From: CAZCQP01 sp964500895
Lineage (GTDB): Bacteria > Bacillota > Clostridia > Lachnospirales > JAISER01
Length of the DNA stretch: 64,000 bases
Assembly: GCA_964500895.1 (NCBI GenBank)
Contig: CAZCQP010000010.1
Span: forward strand, 1-64,000
Direction: 5' to 3'
Under the pieces are notes generated by a model. That model saw only the letters and a list, made by a program, of their open reading frames with translations, was not told where the DNA came from and did not search any database. Shown here one piece after another: positions 8,699 to 18,201 of the stretch (the first letter of the stretch is position 1; the number at the start of each line of letters is the position of its first letter). Both the position numbers and the translations under genes were made by a program.

Positions 8699-9624
8699 AA
8701 GTTGTGTTCATGGGCACCCCAGAGTTTGCCGTCCCCACTTTAGAAGCACTGGCAGAAGGCCACGAGGTGGTGGCGGTGGTTACCCAGCCAGACAAACCCA
8801 AAGGCCGGGGCCATAAAATGGTATTTTCCCCGGTGAAGGAAGCGGCTTTGGCCAGAAACATTGCCGTGCTTCAGCCGGAAAAGGTGAAAGACCCAGCCTT
8901 TGCAGAACAGTTGGCCGCTTTTGGGGCAGACGTATTTGTGGTGGTGGCGTATGGTAAAATATTGCCGGAAAGCTTGTTAACCCTGCCCCCCCTGGGTTGC
9001 ATTAATGTTCATGGCTCTCTGTTGCCCAAATACCGTGGCCCTGCCCCCATTCACTGGGCGGTACTCAACGGGGACACAAAAACCGGGGTAACCATCATGG
9101 CCATGGACAAAGGCTTGGACACCGGCCCCATGCTTTTGCAAAAAGAAATGCCCATCGGCCCCCAAGACACCACCGGCCATGTGCATGATACCATGGCAGT
9201 GCTGGGTGCCCAAGCTTTAATGGAAACGTTGGCGGACATGGCCAATGGCCAACACACCATCACACCCCAAAACAACGACCAAGCCAGCTACAGCCAGATG
9301 CTCACCAAAGACATGGGGCGGCTGGACTGGCACAACAATGCCCAAACATTGGCCAACCAAGTGCGGGGTTTAAACCCCTGGCCTTGTGCATACACTACCC
9401 TAGACGGGCAAACCCTTAAGCTGTTGTCCGCCGAAGCTTTGCCTGGCCAAGCAACAGAACAGCCCGGGGAAGTGGTGGACATTGTGCCCGGCAAAGGCTT
9501 TGTGGTGGCCGCCAAAGAAGGTCGGCTGCTGGTGACCCGGTTGCAAGCCCAAGGGGGCAAAGCCATGCAAACAGACGATTATTTGCGGGGGCATCCCATC
9601 CCGTTGGGTACCCTGCTGTGTTAA
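8695..9624 (+). CDS. fmt: Methionyl-tRNA formyltransferase
   Basis: This enzyme transfers a formyl group from 10-formyl-tetrahydrofolate to initiator Met-tRNA. The 309-residue protein starts MKVVFMGTPEFAVPTLE, has the active-site stretch INVHGSLLPKYRGPAPI (about residues 102-118) and GVTIMAMDKGLDTGPML, then the C-terminal tRNA-binding domain. The GTG start overlaps the def stop as GTGA, typical of the def-fmt pair. Confidence 0.96.
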   Translation: MKVVFMGTPEFAVPTLEALAEGHEVVAVVTQPDKPKGRGHKMVFSPVKEAALARNIAVLQPEKVKDPAFAEQLAAFGADVFVVVAYGKILPESLLTLPPLGCINVHGSLLPKYRGPAPIHWAVLNGDTKTGVTIMAMDKGLDTGPMLLQKEMPIGPQDTTGHVHDTMAVLGAQALMETLADMANGQHTITPQNNDQASYSQMLTKDMGRLDWHNNAQTLANQVRGLNPWPCAYTTLDGQTLKLLSAEALPGQATEQPGEVVDIVPGKGFVVAAKEGRLLVTRLQAQGGKAMQTDDYLRGHPIPLGTLLC

Positions 9625-9656
9625 GACCTTATGGTCATTTGTAAGGAGAGATTTTT

Positions 9657-10370
9657 ATGCCATTCTTTTTTCCAATGGATTCTACAATTTTTTTACTGCT
9701 ACCGGCTTTAGCTTTGGCCATGTACGCCCAGTTTAAGGTAAAAAGCACCTTCGAGGCCTACAGCCGCACAGGCAACGCCAAAGGCTTAACCGGGGCAGAG
9801 GTGGCCAGCCGCTTGCTGGCTCTGTCCGGCGCAACAGACGTGCAAGTGCAGCACATCCGTGGCCAGCTCACCGACCATTACGACCCCACCAAAAAAGTGG
9901 TGCGCTTGTCCGATGCAGTGTACGGCAGCCGTTCTTTGGCCGCCATTGGGGTTGCTGCCCATGAAACCGGCCATGCCCTGCAACACCAAACGGGTTATGC
10001 TGCCCTCACCTTCCGCAACTCTATTTTCCCTGTGGTGAATTTAAGTTCATCCGCGGCCATGCCCCTAATCATTATTGGTCTGCTTTTATCTTCCGGCAGC
10101 GGCAGTTTTGGTTATTCCATGATGAGCTTTGGCATTTTGCTTTTTTCTGTGGTGGTGCTTTTTCAATTGGTGACGTTACCTGTGGAATTTAACGCCAGCA
10201 AACGGGCACTGCAAATGTTGGATGCCAACGGCATTCTTTCCCCTGCCGAACTGGCCCCGGCCAAACAGGTGCTGTCTGCGGCAGCACTCACTTATGTGGC
10301 AGCGGCGGCGGTGTCCATTGCCAACTTGCTGCGCTTTATCATGCTGCTTTCCCGGGGGGACCGCCGGTGA
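9657..10370 (+). CDS. Membrane zinc metallopeptidase, YugP family
   Basis: The 237-residue protein has an N-terminal hydrophobic segment, the zinc-binding motif HETGH at residues 102-106, and further membrane segments at about 120-150, 155-175 and 205-225. This is the YugP-like (DUF2260) metallopeptidase family, of unknown substrate, commonly found next to def and fmt in Firmicutes. A strong AAGGAGAG site precedes the ATG. Confidence 0.88.
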   Translation: MPFFFPMDSTIFLLLPALALAMYAQFKVKSTFEAYSRTGNAKGLTGAEVASRLLALSGATDVQVQHIRGQLTDHYDPTKKVVRLSDAVYGSRSLAAIGVAAHETGHALQHQTGYAALTFRNSIFPVVNLSSSAAMPLIIIGLLLSSGSGSFGYSMMSFGILLFSVVVLFQLVTLPVEFNASKRALQMLDANGILSPAELAPAKQVLSAAALTYVAAAAVSIANLLRFIMLLSRGDRR

Positions 10371-11818
10371 GCGGAACGCAGGTTCAGCCTGCACACAGCC
10401 ATTTTACAGAAGAACAATTGGCCCACATGACCCCCACCGAACGGCGGATGGCCACGGAAGACTTGAAAAAACTGTTGTTCACCTATTCCGTGCCCACCGT
10501 GATTAGCATGTTCATCAACGCCTTGTATAACGTGGTGGACCGTTTTTGGGTGGGAAAAATTCCCGGCGCAGGGAAAGAAGCCCTGGCCGGGGTGGGCATC
10601 ACCATGCCCATCATGACGCTGGGGCTGGGGGCTGCCATGCTGGTGGGCATTGGTGCCGCCGCCCGCATTTCCATAGATTTAGGCAAGCGGGACCAAGCCG
10701 GTGCCGAACAGGTGCTGGGCAACGCCATGACCATGGCCCTGCTTTTGTCTGTTATCCTTTCCGCTGTGGGGCTTTTGTTTAAGCTTCCCCTTTTGCGGCT
10801 GGTGGGTGCCAGCGAAGCCACCCTGCCCTTTGCCAGTGATTATATGACCATCATTTTGTGGGGCTTAATATTTCAGATGTTTTCTTTTGCATTAAATCAC
10901 CCCATTCGAGCGGCTGGAAACCCCAAACGGTTTGCCAGCACCCAACTTTTGGGCGCCATTACCAACATGATTTTAGACCCTATTTTCATTTTGTACTTTA
11001 AAATGGGGGTTAAAGGCGCAGCATGGGCCACCATTCTGGCCATGTGCATTTCCAGTATTTGGGTGTTATCCTATTATTTTTCTAAAGCCTCTTTGCTGCG
11101 GCTGCGCTTAAAATGCTTAAAGCTAAAAAAGGAAGCGGTCATGGCCATTGTGGCCATTGGCTTTTCGCCCTTTCTCATGCAAGTGGCCGCCAGCTTGGTA
11201 TCGTTCATCATCAACCGCACCCTGAAAACATACGGCGACCTAGAGCTGGGCAACGGGGATGTGGCTATTGGTGCTATGACGGTTATCCAGGGTGTGTTTG
11301 CCATGGCACTTATGCCTATATTTGGCATTAGCCAGGGCGCACAGCCCATCATTGGCTTTAATTTTGGGGCCAAGTGTTACGCCCGGTTAAAAGATGCCTT
11401 TAGATGGTCCATCATTTACGCCCTTGGCATCAGCGTGGTGGGTTTTGTGCTCATTGAATGGTTTGCGCCCATGGTGGTCATGGCGTTTAACGACAGCCCA
11501 GACCTGGTGGCTGTGGGTACTTTTGGTATGCGTGTGATGTTAAGCACGGTAATACTCATTGCCCTGCAAGCTGTGTCTGTCAACTTTTTCACCGCCATTG
11601 GCCGAGCGAAAATTTCTGCCTATTTAAGCCTTTTGCGGCAGGTGATTGTGCTTATTCCGGCTTATATTGTGTTTCCCCTTTTCTTCGGCCTTAAAGGCAT
11701 TTGGTTTGCACAGCCCTTTTCAGATGTGGTTGCCACTGTTGTCACCATGCTCTACATTGCGCGGGAATTTAGGCTATTAAAGGTCTCCCTTGGGCACCCC
11801 TCTGAACACGGGGAATAA
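10367..11818 (+). CDS. MATE family efflux transporter
   Basis: This 483-residue integral membrane protein has about twelve hydrophobic segments in two similar halves and the MATE family start of its first helix, FTYSVPTVISMFINALYNVVD, read in two parts. It should export drugs or metabolites using a sodium or proton gradient; the substrate is not predictable. The GTG start overlaps the upstream stop by four bases, so it appears joined to the upstream operon, and a terminator follows. Confidence 0.88.
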   Translation: MSGTQVQPAHSHFTEEQLAHMTPTERRMATEDLKKLLFTYSVPTVISMFINALYNVVDRFWVGKIPGAGKEALAGVGITMPIMTLGLGAAMLVGIGAAARISIDLGKRDQAGAEQVLGNAMTMALLLSVILSAVGLLFKLPLLRLVGASEATLPFASDYMTIILWGLIFQMFSFALNHPIRAAGNPKRFASTQLLGAITNMILDPIFILYFKMGVKGAAWATILAMCISSIWVLSYYFSKASLLRLRLKCLKLKKEAVMAIVAIGFSPFLMQVAASLVSFIINRTLKTYGDLELGNGDVAIGAMTVIQGVFAMALMPIFGISQGAQPIIGFNFGAKCYARLKDAFRWSIIYALGISVVGFVLIEWFAPMVVMAFNDSPDLVAVGTFGMRVMLSTVILIALQAVSVNFFTAIGRAKISAYLSLLRQVIVLIPAYIVFPLFFGLKGIWFAQPFSDVVATVVTMLYIAREFRLLKVSLGHPSEHGE

Positions 11819-11837
11819 CCCAGCATACATAATTCAT

Positions 11838-11878
11838 CCCCCCTTGAATATATTGTACAGTCAAGGGGGGATTTTTTT
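11838..11878 (+). terminator. Terminator after the MATE gene
   Basis: CCCCCCTTGA and TCAAGGGGGG form a perfect stem around an 11-base-plus loop and are followed by seven T. The 3' arm AAGGGGGG also lies six bases before an in-frame TTG of the next gene, so it may double as that gene's ribosome binding site. Confidence 0.88.
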
Positions 11879-12608
11879 GCTGAAAATGATGACCATTACC
11901 GCACTGGTTTACGCCGCCGGGGTTTCCGGCTTTCTTAGTGGCACCATTTTTGCCTTATGCACCAGCAAAGTCAGCCGGTTGTTCCACGGCACATTATTAA
12001 ACATCAGCGCCGGGCTACTTTTAGCTTACGTCTGCTTTTCCATGCTGCCCACGGCATTTAATGCCGGCGGCGTGAAGCTGGGGGTTGTGGGCATTGTGGC
12101 GGGGGCCACGGTGTGCGCCCTTTTAAGCAACAAAATGGAACAGGCAGAAGGGTTGCCTGGTTCCCTTAAAATAGGGCTTTTGGTGCTGGCGGCCTTGTCT
12201 TTGCACAAGCTGCCGGAAGGCATGGCTTTAGGTTCTTTATTATATGTAGACATGGCGGCCGGGTTGTCCATGGCGCTGGTGGTGGCCCTGCACTGCATTC
12301 CAGAGGCGCTGGTGCTTAGCTTAAATTTACGGGAAGGTGGCATGGGGGCAGGCCATCTTTTGGCTGCTTGTTTTTTGGTGTGCCTGCCCATGGCGCTGGG
12401 CAGCTTTTTAGGCATTGGCTTAAGCCAGGTGTACGGCCCCTTTGGGGCACTGTGCCTGTCTTTTTCCGGCGGGGTGATGATTTACATCGCCTGCGGGGAA
12501 ATTGTGCCGGAGCATGGCAAACGGCAGGAACAAAGGGTGTGGACGATGGGTGCTTTGGTTGGGTTTGGGCTTGGTGTGCTGCTTACTGCGGGGCAAATTG
12601 CCACTTAA
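11877..12608 (+). CDS. ZIP family metal transporter
   Basis: This membrane protein of about 240 residues has eight hydrophobic segments and the two ZIP signature helices: LHKLPEGMALG and, after it, LHCIPEALVLS, which hold the metal-binding His and Glu residues. ZIP proteins import zinc or other divalent metals. The open frame extends upstream through the terminator, but a start at TTG 11877 (after AAGGGGGG) or ATG 11886 is more likely. Confidence 0.85.
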   Translation: MLKMMTITALVYAAGVSGFLSGTIFALCTSKVSRLFHGTLLNISAGLLLAYVCFSMLPTAFNAGGVKLGVVGIVAGATVCALLSNKMEQAEGLPGSLKIGLLVLAALSLHKLPEGMALGSLLYVDMAAGLSMALVVALHCIPEALVLSLNLREGGMGAGHLLAACFLVCLPMALGSFLGIGLSQVYGPFGALCLSFSGGVMIYIACGEIVPEHGKRQEQRVWTMGALVGFGLGVLLTAGQIAT

Positions 12609-12616
12609 TAGATTTG

Positions 12617-12645
12617 TTGCATTTTGCAGAAAATCATTGTATAAT
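12617..12645 (+). promoter_or_regulatory. SigA-type promoter of recJ
   Basis: TTGCAT and a perfect TATAAT are separated by 17 bases, about 30 bases before the recJ ATG. It follows the end of the ZIP gene directly. Confidence 0.75.
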
Positions 12646-12673
12646 CAAAAAAACTAGAAATGGTACAGATAAA

Positions 12674-14470
12674 ATGTCGAAATGGAAGCTAACAAAAGAA
12701 CAAGCCAATATACCCCTTATGGCCGAGACGCTGGATATTTCTGAAACAACCGCTCAGGTGATGGTGAACCGGCATATTCGCACCAAAAACACCGCCCTGA
12801 AATTTTTACACCCCAGCCCTCGCTTTTTTAACGACCCTTTTTTAATGAAAGACATGGACAAAGCCGTGTGCCTGCTGGGGGAAGCCATTAAAGACGGCAA
12901 GCGGATTGCTGTCTTTGGGGACTATGATGTGGACGGGGTGATGAGCACCGTCATCCTATACAAAACGCTAAAAGCCGCCGGGGCGCAGGTGGGTTATTAC
13001 ATCCCCCACCGGGAGCACGACGGCTACGGTCTGAATGTGAGAATTGTAGAAGCCCTGCACAAAACCGGGGTTCAATTTTTACTCACCTGCGACAACGGCA
13101 TTGCCGCTTTGGCAGAAATTGAAAAAGCCAAAGCTTACGGCATGACGGTGGTGGTGCTGGACCATCACGAGCCGCCCCTTGTGGAAACCGCAGAGGGCAT
13201 CACCACCGCCCTGCCTCAAGCAGATGCGGTGGTGAACCCCAAGCAGCCGGGTTGCCCTTACCCTTTTAAAGCGCTGTGCGCCGGGGGTATTGCCTACAAA
13301 CTGGCGCTGGCTTTTCACCGGCACATGAACCTGAATTTTAATTTAGAGCAAGAATTTTTAGTATTGGCCATGCTGGCCACTTTTTGCGATATTGTAGATT
13401 TGCAGGACGAAAACAGAATCATTGCCAAAACAGGGCTAGACATTTTAAACCAGAACCCAGGCATCAACCTAGGGTTATATGCCCTTATTAAAGCCAAAGC
13501 TTACGAAAACCGCCCCATCAACGAATATGCGGTGGGCTTCATCATTGGCCCCTGTATCAACGCCACCGGGCGTTTAGAGCAGGCAGACATTGCGGTGAAC
13601 CTGCTCACCAGCCAAAATGAGGAAGAAACCCAAATTTTGGCCCGGGAAATGATTAACTTAAACGAAGTTCGCAAACAATTAACAGTGGAGGCTTCTGCCC
13701 GCATTACAGAGCTGGTGGAACAGACCATTGATTTAAAAACGGAAAAAGTGCTGGTGGTGCTGGACCCAGACACCCACGAAAGCATTGCGGGCATTGTGGC
13801 CGGGCGGCTCAAACAGGCGTACTGGCGGCCGGTCTTGGTTTTAACCCGCAGCGGCCAATGGGTGAAAGGCTCTGCCCGTTCCATTGAAGGGTATAATTTG
13901 TTCGAGTCTATGTCTGCCTGCAAAGACCTTTTTGAGCGTTTTGGCGGACATGCCTTGGCGGCTGGGGTGACCATGGCGGAAACCAATGTGGATGCTGTAC
14001 GGCAACGGTTAAACGCCCAGTGTTCCCTGTGCCCGGAAGACTTTACGGAAAGCCTGCACATTGACGAGGAACTGTCTTTGGAACAGGTTACTTACAAACT
14101 GGCCACAGAACTAAACCGGCTGGCTCCCTTTGGCAAATGCAACCACGAGCCTTTGTTTCTAACCCGGAATTTAACGTTGGCCCACGTACAGGTGCTGGCG
14201 GAAAAGAACACCCTTATCTTCTCTTTGGCCACCCCGGGCAACCAGCGCAAAATGAAAGCCATTGGTTTTGGCCCCAGCTTGGTGGCCCAGTTTCAGGCAC
14301 AAGTAACCGCCCAGTGCGGGGACTATGTGGCCCAAAAAGTGATGCATGGCATTTTACGCCAGGCCGATTTTATGCTGGATGTGGTGTATACCATCAGCAT
14401 CAATGTTTATAACGGACAAGAAACGGTACAAATGAAAGTGAAAGACTTTTACATACACGCTGTTGTGTAA
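12674..14470 (+). CDS. recJ: Single-stranded-DNA-specific exonuclease RecJ
   Basis: RecJ degrades single-stranded DNA 5'-to-3' in recombination and mismatch repair. The 598-residue protein has the DHH phosphoesterase motifs GDYDVDGV (about residues 82-89) and LDHHEPP, then DHHA1 with GGHALAAGVTM, and an OB-like C-terminal domain. An open frame continues far upstream inside the ZIP gene, but the ATG at 12674, just after the promoter, gives the normal RecJ start MSKWKLTKEQ. The ribosome site is weak. Confidence 0.95.
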   Translation: MSKWKLTKEQANIPLMAETLDISETTAQVMVNRHIRTKNTALKFLHPSPRFFNDPFLMKDMDKAVCLLGEAIKDGKRIAVFGDYDVDGVMSTVILYKTLKAAGAQVGYYIPHREHDGYGLNVRIVEALHKTGVQFLLTCDNGIAALAEIEKAKAYGMTVVVLDHHEPPLVETAEGITTALPQADAVVNPKQPGCPYPFKALCAGGIAYKLALAFHRHMNLNFNLEQEFLVLAMLATFCDIVDLQDENRIIAKTGLDILNQNPGINLGLYALIKAKAYENRPINEYAVGFIIGPCINATGRLEQADIAVNLLTSQNEEETQILAREMINLNEVRKQLTVEASARITELVEQTIDLKTEKVLVVLDPDTHESIAGIVAGRLKQAYWRPVLVLTRSGQWVKGSARSIEGYNLFESMSACKDLFERFGGHALAAGVTMAETNVDAVRQRLNAQCSLCPEDFTESLHIDEELSLEQVTYKLATELNRLAPFGKCNHEPLFLTRNLTLAHVQVLAEKNTLIFSLATPGNQRKMKAIGFGPSLVAQFQAQVTAQCGDYVAQKVMHGILRQADFMLDVVYTISINVYNGQETVQMKVKDFYIHAVV

Positions 14471-14491
14471 CCAACCCAAAAGAGGTGTTTT

Positions 14492-15004
14492 ATGGACTTA
14501 AAAACAGTTTGCCGCACCATTTACGACTTTCCCCACGAAGGCATTATTTTCAGAGACATCACCCCCATTTTGCAGCATCCCGAAGCTTTGCAACAAGCCG
14601 TGAACCAAATGGCAGATAAAATTAAACATTTAGACTTCGACCTCATTGTAAGCCCGGAATCCAGAGGGTTTATTTTTGGGGTGCCTTTGGCTTATGTGCT
14701 GGGTAAAGGGTTTGTGCCCATGCGTAAAGCAGGGAAGCTTCCTTTTAAAACCGTTAGCCAAAGCTACGACCTGGAGTACGGCACGGCCACCATCGAAGCC
14801 CATGCCGACGCCATTAAACCCGGCCAACGGGTGGTGATTGCAGACGATTTGCTGGCCACAGGCGGCACATGCCAGGCCATGGCCAAGCTGATTGAAGAAA
14901 TGGGCGGCACAGTGGCCGCCACTGTATTTTTAATTGAATTGGAGGCATTACAAGGCCGCGATGCCTTAGCTAAATATGAAAACCATGCCGTCATGGCGTA
15001 TTAA
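14492..15004 (+). CDS. apt: Adenine phosphoribosyltransferase
   Basis: Apt salvages adenine to AMP with PRPP. The 170-residue protein has the family start YDFPHEGIIFRDITP, the SPESRGFIFG segment and the PRPP loop VVIADDLLATGGT (residues 114-126). It follows recJ, the usual clostridial order. In many relatives relA follows apt; here a PRPP synthetase follows, so the enzyme is encoded next to the source of its cosubstrate. Confidence 0.96.
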   Translation: MDLKTVCRTIYDFPHEGIIFRDITPILQHPEALQQAVNQMADKIKHLDFDLIVSPESRGFIFGVPLAYVLGKGFVPMRKAGKLPFKTVSQSYDLEYGTATIEAHADAIKPGQRVVIADDLLATGGTCQAMAKLIEEMGGTVAATVFLIELEALQGRDALAKYENHAVMAY

Positions 15005-15021
15005 AATCAAGGAGTGTCAGT

Positions 15022-16146
15022 ATGGAAATCCGTCCCACCAAAGAGAAGTTGTATGCAGAGCTGGGCATTATTGCTCTGAAAAGTTTTGAAACCATCGGCA
15101 AGAAAATTGACCAGGAACTTTTAAAACGGCACCGGGAAAACACCAGCTTCGACCACGGCAACACCGAAAATTCCGGCACCTTTTTAATTGATACGGAGCA
15201 AGTGCGTTTTTCCAACGGCGAAGGCAAAGTGGTGATTAACGAGTCTGTCCGGGGCAAAGACATTTATATCCTTTGCGACATTGGCAACTACAGCTGCACC
15301 TATAACCTGTATGGCCAAGAAACCCGCATGGGCCCCGACGAGCATTTCAGAGACTTAAAGCGCACCTTGTCTGCCATTGGCGGCAAAGCCCGGCGCACCA
15401 CCGTGGTGATGCCCCTGCTTTACGCTTCCCGCCAAGACAAACGCCGGGGCCGAGAATCTTTAGACTGTGCTTTGGCTTTGCAAGAAATGCAAAGCATGGG
15501 CATTGAAAACTTGATGACCTTCGACGTACACAACCCGGCAGTGCAAAACGCCATTTCTTTAACCTCTTTTGAAAACCTATACCCCACCCACAACATTGTG
15601 GAGGCGTTAAAGTCCGACGTGGACACCAGCGAAAAGTTTCTGGTCATCAGCCCGGATACCGGCGCTGTGGACCGTGCCATCTACTACGCCAGCATCATGG
15701 GCGCAGACGTGGGTGTTTTCTACAAGCGGCGGGACTACAAGCGCATTGAAAACGGCCGCAACCCCATTGTGCAGCACGAATACATGGGCCAGTCTGTGGA
15801 AGGGCAAAGCGTGTTGATTGTGGACGACATCATCAGCTCTGGCCGCTCTGTGCTGGACATTGTGGAAGAACTGAAAAACCGGAAAGCCAAGAAGATCTAC
15901 ATCGCCGCCACTTTTGCAGGGTTTACAGACGGCATTTCCGAATTTAACCGCTATTATAACGACGGCATCATCAGCCGGGTGTATTCCACCAATTTAAGCT
16001 ATTTTTCAGATGACGTGCGCAATGCCCCCTGGTTTAGAGAAGTGGACATGTCCGGCTTTATTGCGGAACTCATTGACACCTTGAACTACTCTCAATCCGT
16101 TGCGCCCTTGTTAAACCGCACCAAAACCATTCTGAAAGAAGGTTAA
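15022..16146 (+). CDS. prs: Ribose-phosphate pyrophosphokinase, long form
   Basis: PRPP synthetase makes phosphoribosyl pyrophosphate from ribose 5-phosphate and ATP. The protein has the PRPP-binding loop SVLIVDDIISSGRS (about residues 262-275) and the catalytic region PLLYASRQDKRRGRESLDC. At 374 residues it is longer than the classic form of about 315 and has an extra N-terminal segment; similar long forms occur in Clostridia. It has an AGGAGTG site and ends three bases before ispF. Confidence 0.9.
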   Translation: MEIRPTKEKLYAELGIIALKSFETIGKKIDQELLKRHRENTSFDHGNTENSGTFLIDTEQVRFSNGEGKVVINESVRGKDIYILCDIGNYSCTYNLYGQETRMGPDEHFRDLKRTLSAIGGKARRTTVVMPLLYASRQDKRRGRESLDCALALQEMQSMGIENLMTFDVHNPAVQNAISLTSFENLYPTHNIVEALKSDVDTSEKFLVISPDTGAVDRAIYYASIMGADVGVFYKRRDYKRIENGRNPIVQHEYMGQSVEGQSVLIVDDIISSGRSVLDIVEELKNRKAKKIYIAATFAGFTDGISEFNRYYNDGIISRVYSTNLSYFSDDVRNAPWFREVDMSGFIAELIDTLNYSQSVAPLLNRTKTILKEG

Positions 16147-16149
16147 GCC

Positions 16150-16626
16150 ATGGTTCGCATAGGCATTGGCCACGACACCCATAAACTGGTTCCCGACAGA
16201 AAGCTCATTCTAGGCGGGGTGCATATCCCCTTTGAGCTGGGGTTATTGGGCCATTCCGATGCAGACGTGCTGACCCACGCCCTAATGGATGCTCTGTTAG
16301 GGGCAGCGGCCATGGGTGATATTGGCCGCCATTTTCCAGATACAGACCCGGCGTATAAAGGTGCGGATAGTTTGATGCTTCTGGCTCGGGTGGTGGACAT
16401 GCTGGCCAAGGAAGGTTACCAGCTGGTGAATGCAGATACCATCATTCATGCGCAAAAACCTAAGCTGGCTGGCTACATTAGCCAAATGGAAGCCAACCTG
16501 GCCACTGTTTTACAGGTGCCGCCCTCGGCTGTAAACGTGAAAGCCACTACCGGGGAAGGACTGGGCTTTATTGGCCGGATGGAAGGTATTTCTGCCCAGG
16601 CTGTTTGTTTAATTCAAAATAAATAA
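16150..16626 (+). CDS. ispF: 2-C-methyl-D-erythritol 2,4-cyclodiphosphate synthase
   Basis: IspF makes the cyclic diphosphate intermediate of the non-mevalonate isoprenoid pathway. The 158-residue protein has the metal ligands Asp9, His11 and His43 in GIGHDTH and VLTHALMDALLGA, and the KATTGEGLGFIGR motif near the end. GHDTH replaces the more common GHDVH or GYDVH. ispD, usually adjacent, is not in this window. Confidence 0.95.
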   Translation: MVRIGIGHDTHKLVPDRKLILGGVHIPFELGLLGHSDADVLTHALMDALLGAAAMGDIGRHFPDTDPAYKGADSLMLLARVVDMLAKEGYQLVNADTIIHAQKPKLAGYISQMEANLATVLQVPPSAVNVKATTGEGLGFIGRMEGISAQAVCLIQNK

Positions 16627-16647
16627 TATGACAAAGGGGTACTGCCA

Positions 16648-18201
16648 ATGAAAAACGTTATGCAAGCATCGAACGCTTTTGCAGCAGGTCTTTTGGCCGT
16701 TACGTTAGCCGTTTGCCCAGTTTTAGGAGCGGCCCAAACAGAGGTAGAGGTTATCCCTTTGCCCTATGACGATTTGTATCCGGTGCATTACGACATGTAT
16801 TCCTCTTTTTATGGGGATATATATGCAAGTTCTGAGGACGACAGCTACATTTATGTGGTGAAAAACGACAAAGAAGGGCTCATAGACTCCACCGGAAAGG
16901 AAATCATCCCCCCCATCTATGACAGTGTGTACGCCGGTGAGGACACTGACCCCTACTTCGGGGTATTTAATGAAGATGAAGGCTGGGGCCTGGTGGATGC
17001 AGAAAACCCGGACCAGCTCATGGTGCCCATGCTTTATGACGACATTTATGGCTTTAACAATGGGCTGGCTTTGGTATGCAAAGACGATTTGTACGGTTAT
17101 GTAGACATGGAAGGCAACGAAGTGATTCCGCCCCAGTTTGAAGATGCCTACCGCTTTAAAGACGGTTCCGGCATTGCTTTTGCTTATGAAGACGACTGTT
17201 ACGGTGTCATCAACACGGCCGGGGAATGGGTAGTGGAACCCATTTATGAAGACATTTTTTGGTCTAGGGAAGATGGGCTCATCCTGGTTTACAAAGACGG
17301 GGCATACGGTTATATCAACCATTCCGGCGAGGAAATCATTCCCATTCGGTACGACGACACTAACGGTTTTTATGAAGGTTTGGCCGTGGTGCGTTTTGAC
17401 CAGCTTTGGGGAGCCATTGACAGAACTGGGGCAGAAGTGATTCCTATACAGTATGCATATATGGCAGACTTTCAAGAAGGGCTGGCCGTGGTGAGCATGG
17501 ACGATAAATGGGGTGCCATTGACAAAACCGGTGAAGTGGTCATTCCCCTTACCTACGACGATATGGATAGCTTTGATGACGGCCTGGCCCGGGTGCAGCT
17601 GGAGGATAAAGCCGGCTTTGTAGACAAAATCGGGCAGGTGGCTATTCCCTTTGAATATGAATACCTGGGGTATTTTTCTGAGGGCCGCATAGACTACGGG
17701 ATGGATGGCATGGAAGGCTTTTTGGATAAAAACGGCACCCCCCTAACACCACCCAAGTACGACTATGTGTTAAACTACCACAACAACATGGCCAAAGTGG
17801 TGTCCGACGGCAAATATGGTTATGTAGACAAAACCGGCAAAGAGGTTGTGCCACCCATTTACGAATATGCCACCAACTTCAGCAATGGCTACGGCCTTGT
17901 GTCTAACCGCTGGCCAGGTTATGGTATGTCCATCTTCACTTGGCCCAAAAAGACCTGGTTTGGTTATGTGGATGAAACCGGGGAAATGCCGGTCACCCTT
18001 ATGGCGGAAACCGCCCAAATCTTCTTGGATGGCTTGGCTGTTGTGAAGACGCAGGGTAAGTACGGCCTGATAGACACAAAAGGGGAAATGGTGCTGCCTG
18101 CGGAATATGACAACATTTACTACTTTGGTTCATACATTGTGGAAAAGGACGGCACATATGGGCTCGTTAAAATAAAGAACGGAGGGGAATCATACCGTTA
18201 A
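16648..18201 (+). CDS. Exported WG-repeat protein
   Basis: The 517-residue protein has a signal peptide (basic start, hydrophobic core about residues 9-26, cleavage near GAAQT) and then roughly ten WG/KWG-type repeats of about 45 residues, each with a pattern like YGYVDxxGxEVIPPxYDD. Such repeats form beta-propeller-like surfaces; the function is unknown. It is unusually acidic and Tyr-rich. The stop overlaps the cysE start as TAATG, so it is translationally joined to cysteine biosynthesis genes, which is an odd partnership. Confidence 0.82.
   Translation: MKNVMQASNAFAAGLLAVTLAVCPVLGAAQTEVEVIPLPYDDLYPVHYDMYSSFYGDIYASSEDDSYIYVVKNDKEGLIDSTGKEIIPPIYDSVYAGEDTDPYFGVFNEDEGWGLVDAENPDQLMVPMLYDDIYGFNNGLALVCKDDLYGYVDMEGNEVIPPQFEDAYRFKDGSGIAFAYEDDCYGVINTAGEWVVEPIYEDIFWSREDGLILVYKDGAYGYINHSGEEIIPIRYDDTNGFYEGLAVVRFDQLWGAIDRTGAEVIPIQYAYMADFQEGLAVVSMDDKWGAIDKTGEVVIPLTYDDMDSFDDGLARVQLEDKAGFVDKIGQVAIPFEYEYLGYFSEGRIDYGMDGMEGFLDKNGTPLTPPKYDYVLNYHNNMAKVVSDGKYGYVDKTGKEVVPPIYEYATNFSNGYGLVSNRWPGYGMSIFTWPKKTWFGYVDETGEMPVTLMAETAQIFLDGLAVVKTQGKYGLIDTKGEMVLPAEYDNIYYFGSYIVEKDGTYGLVKIKNGGESYR

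Noticed and set aside
12368..12673. Extended N terminus of RecJ
   Set aside because: This part overlaps the ZIP gene in another frame and precedes the recJ promoter; ATG 12674 gives the normal length.
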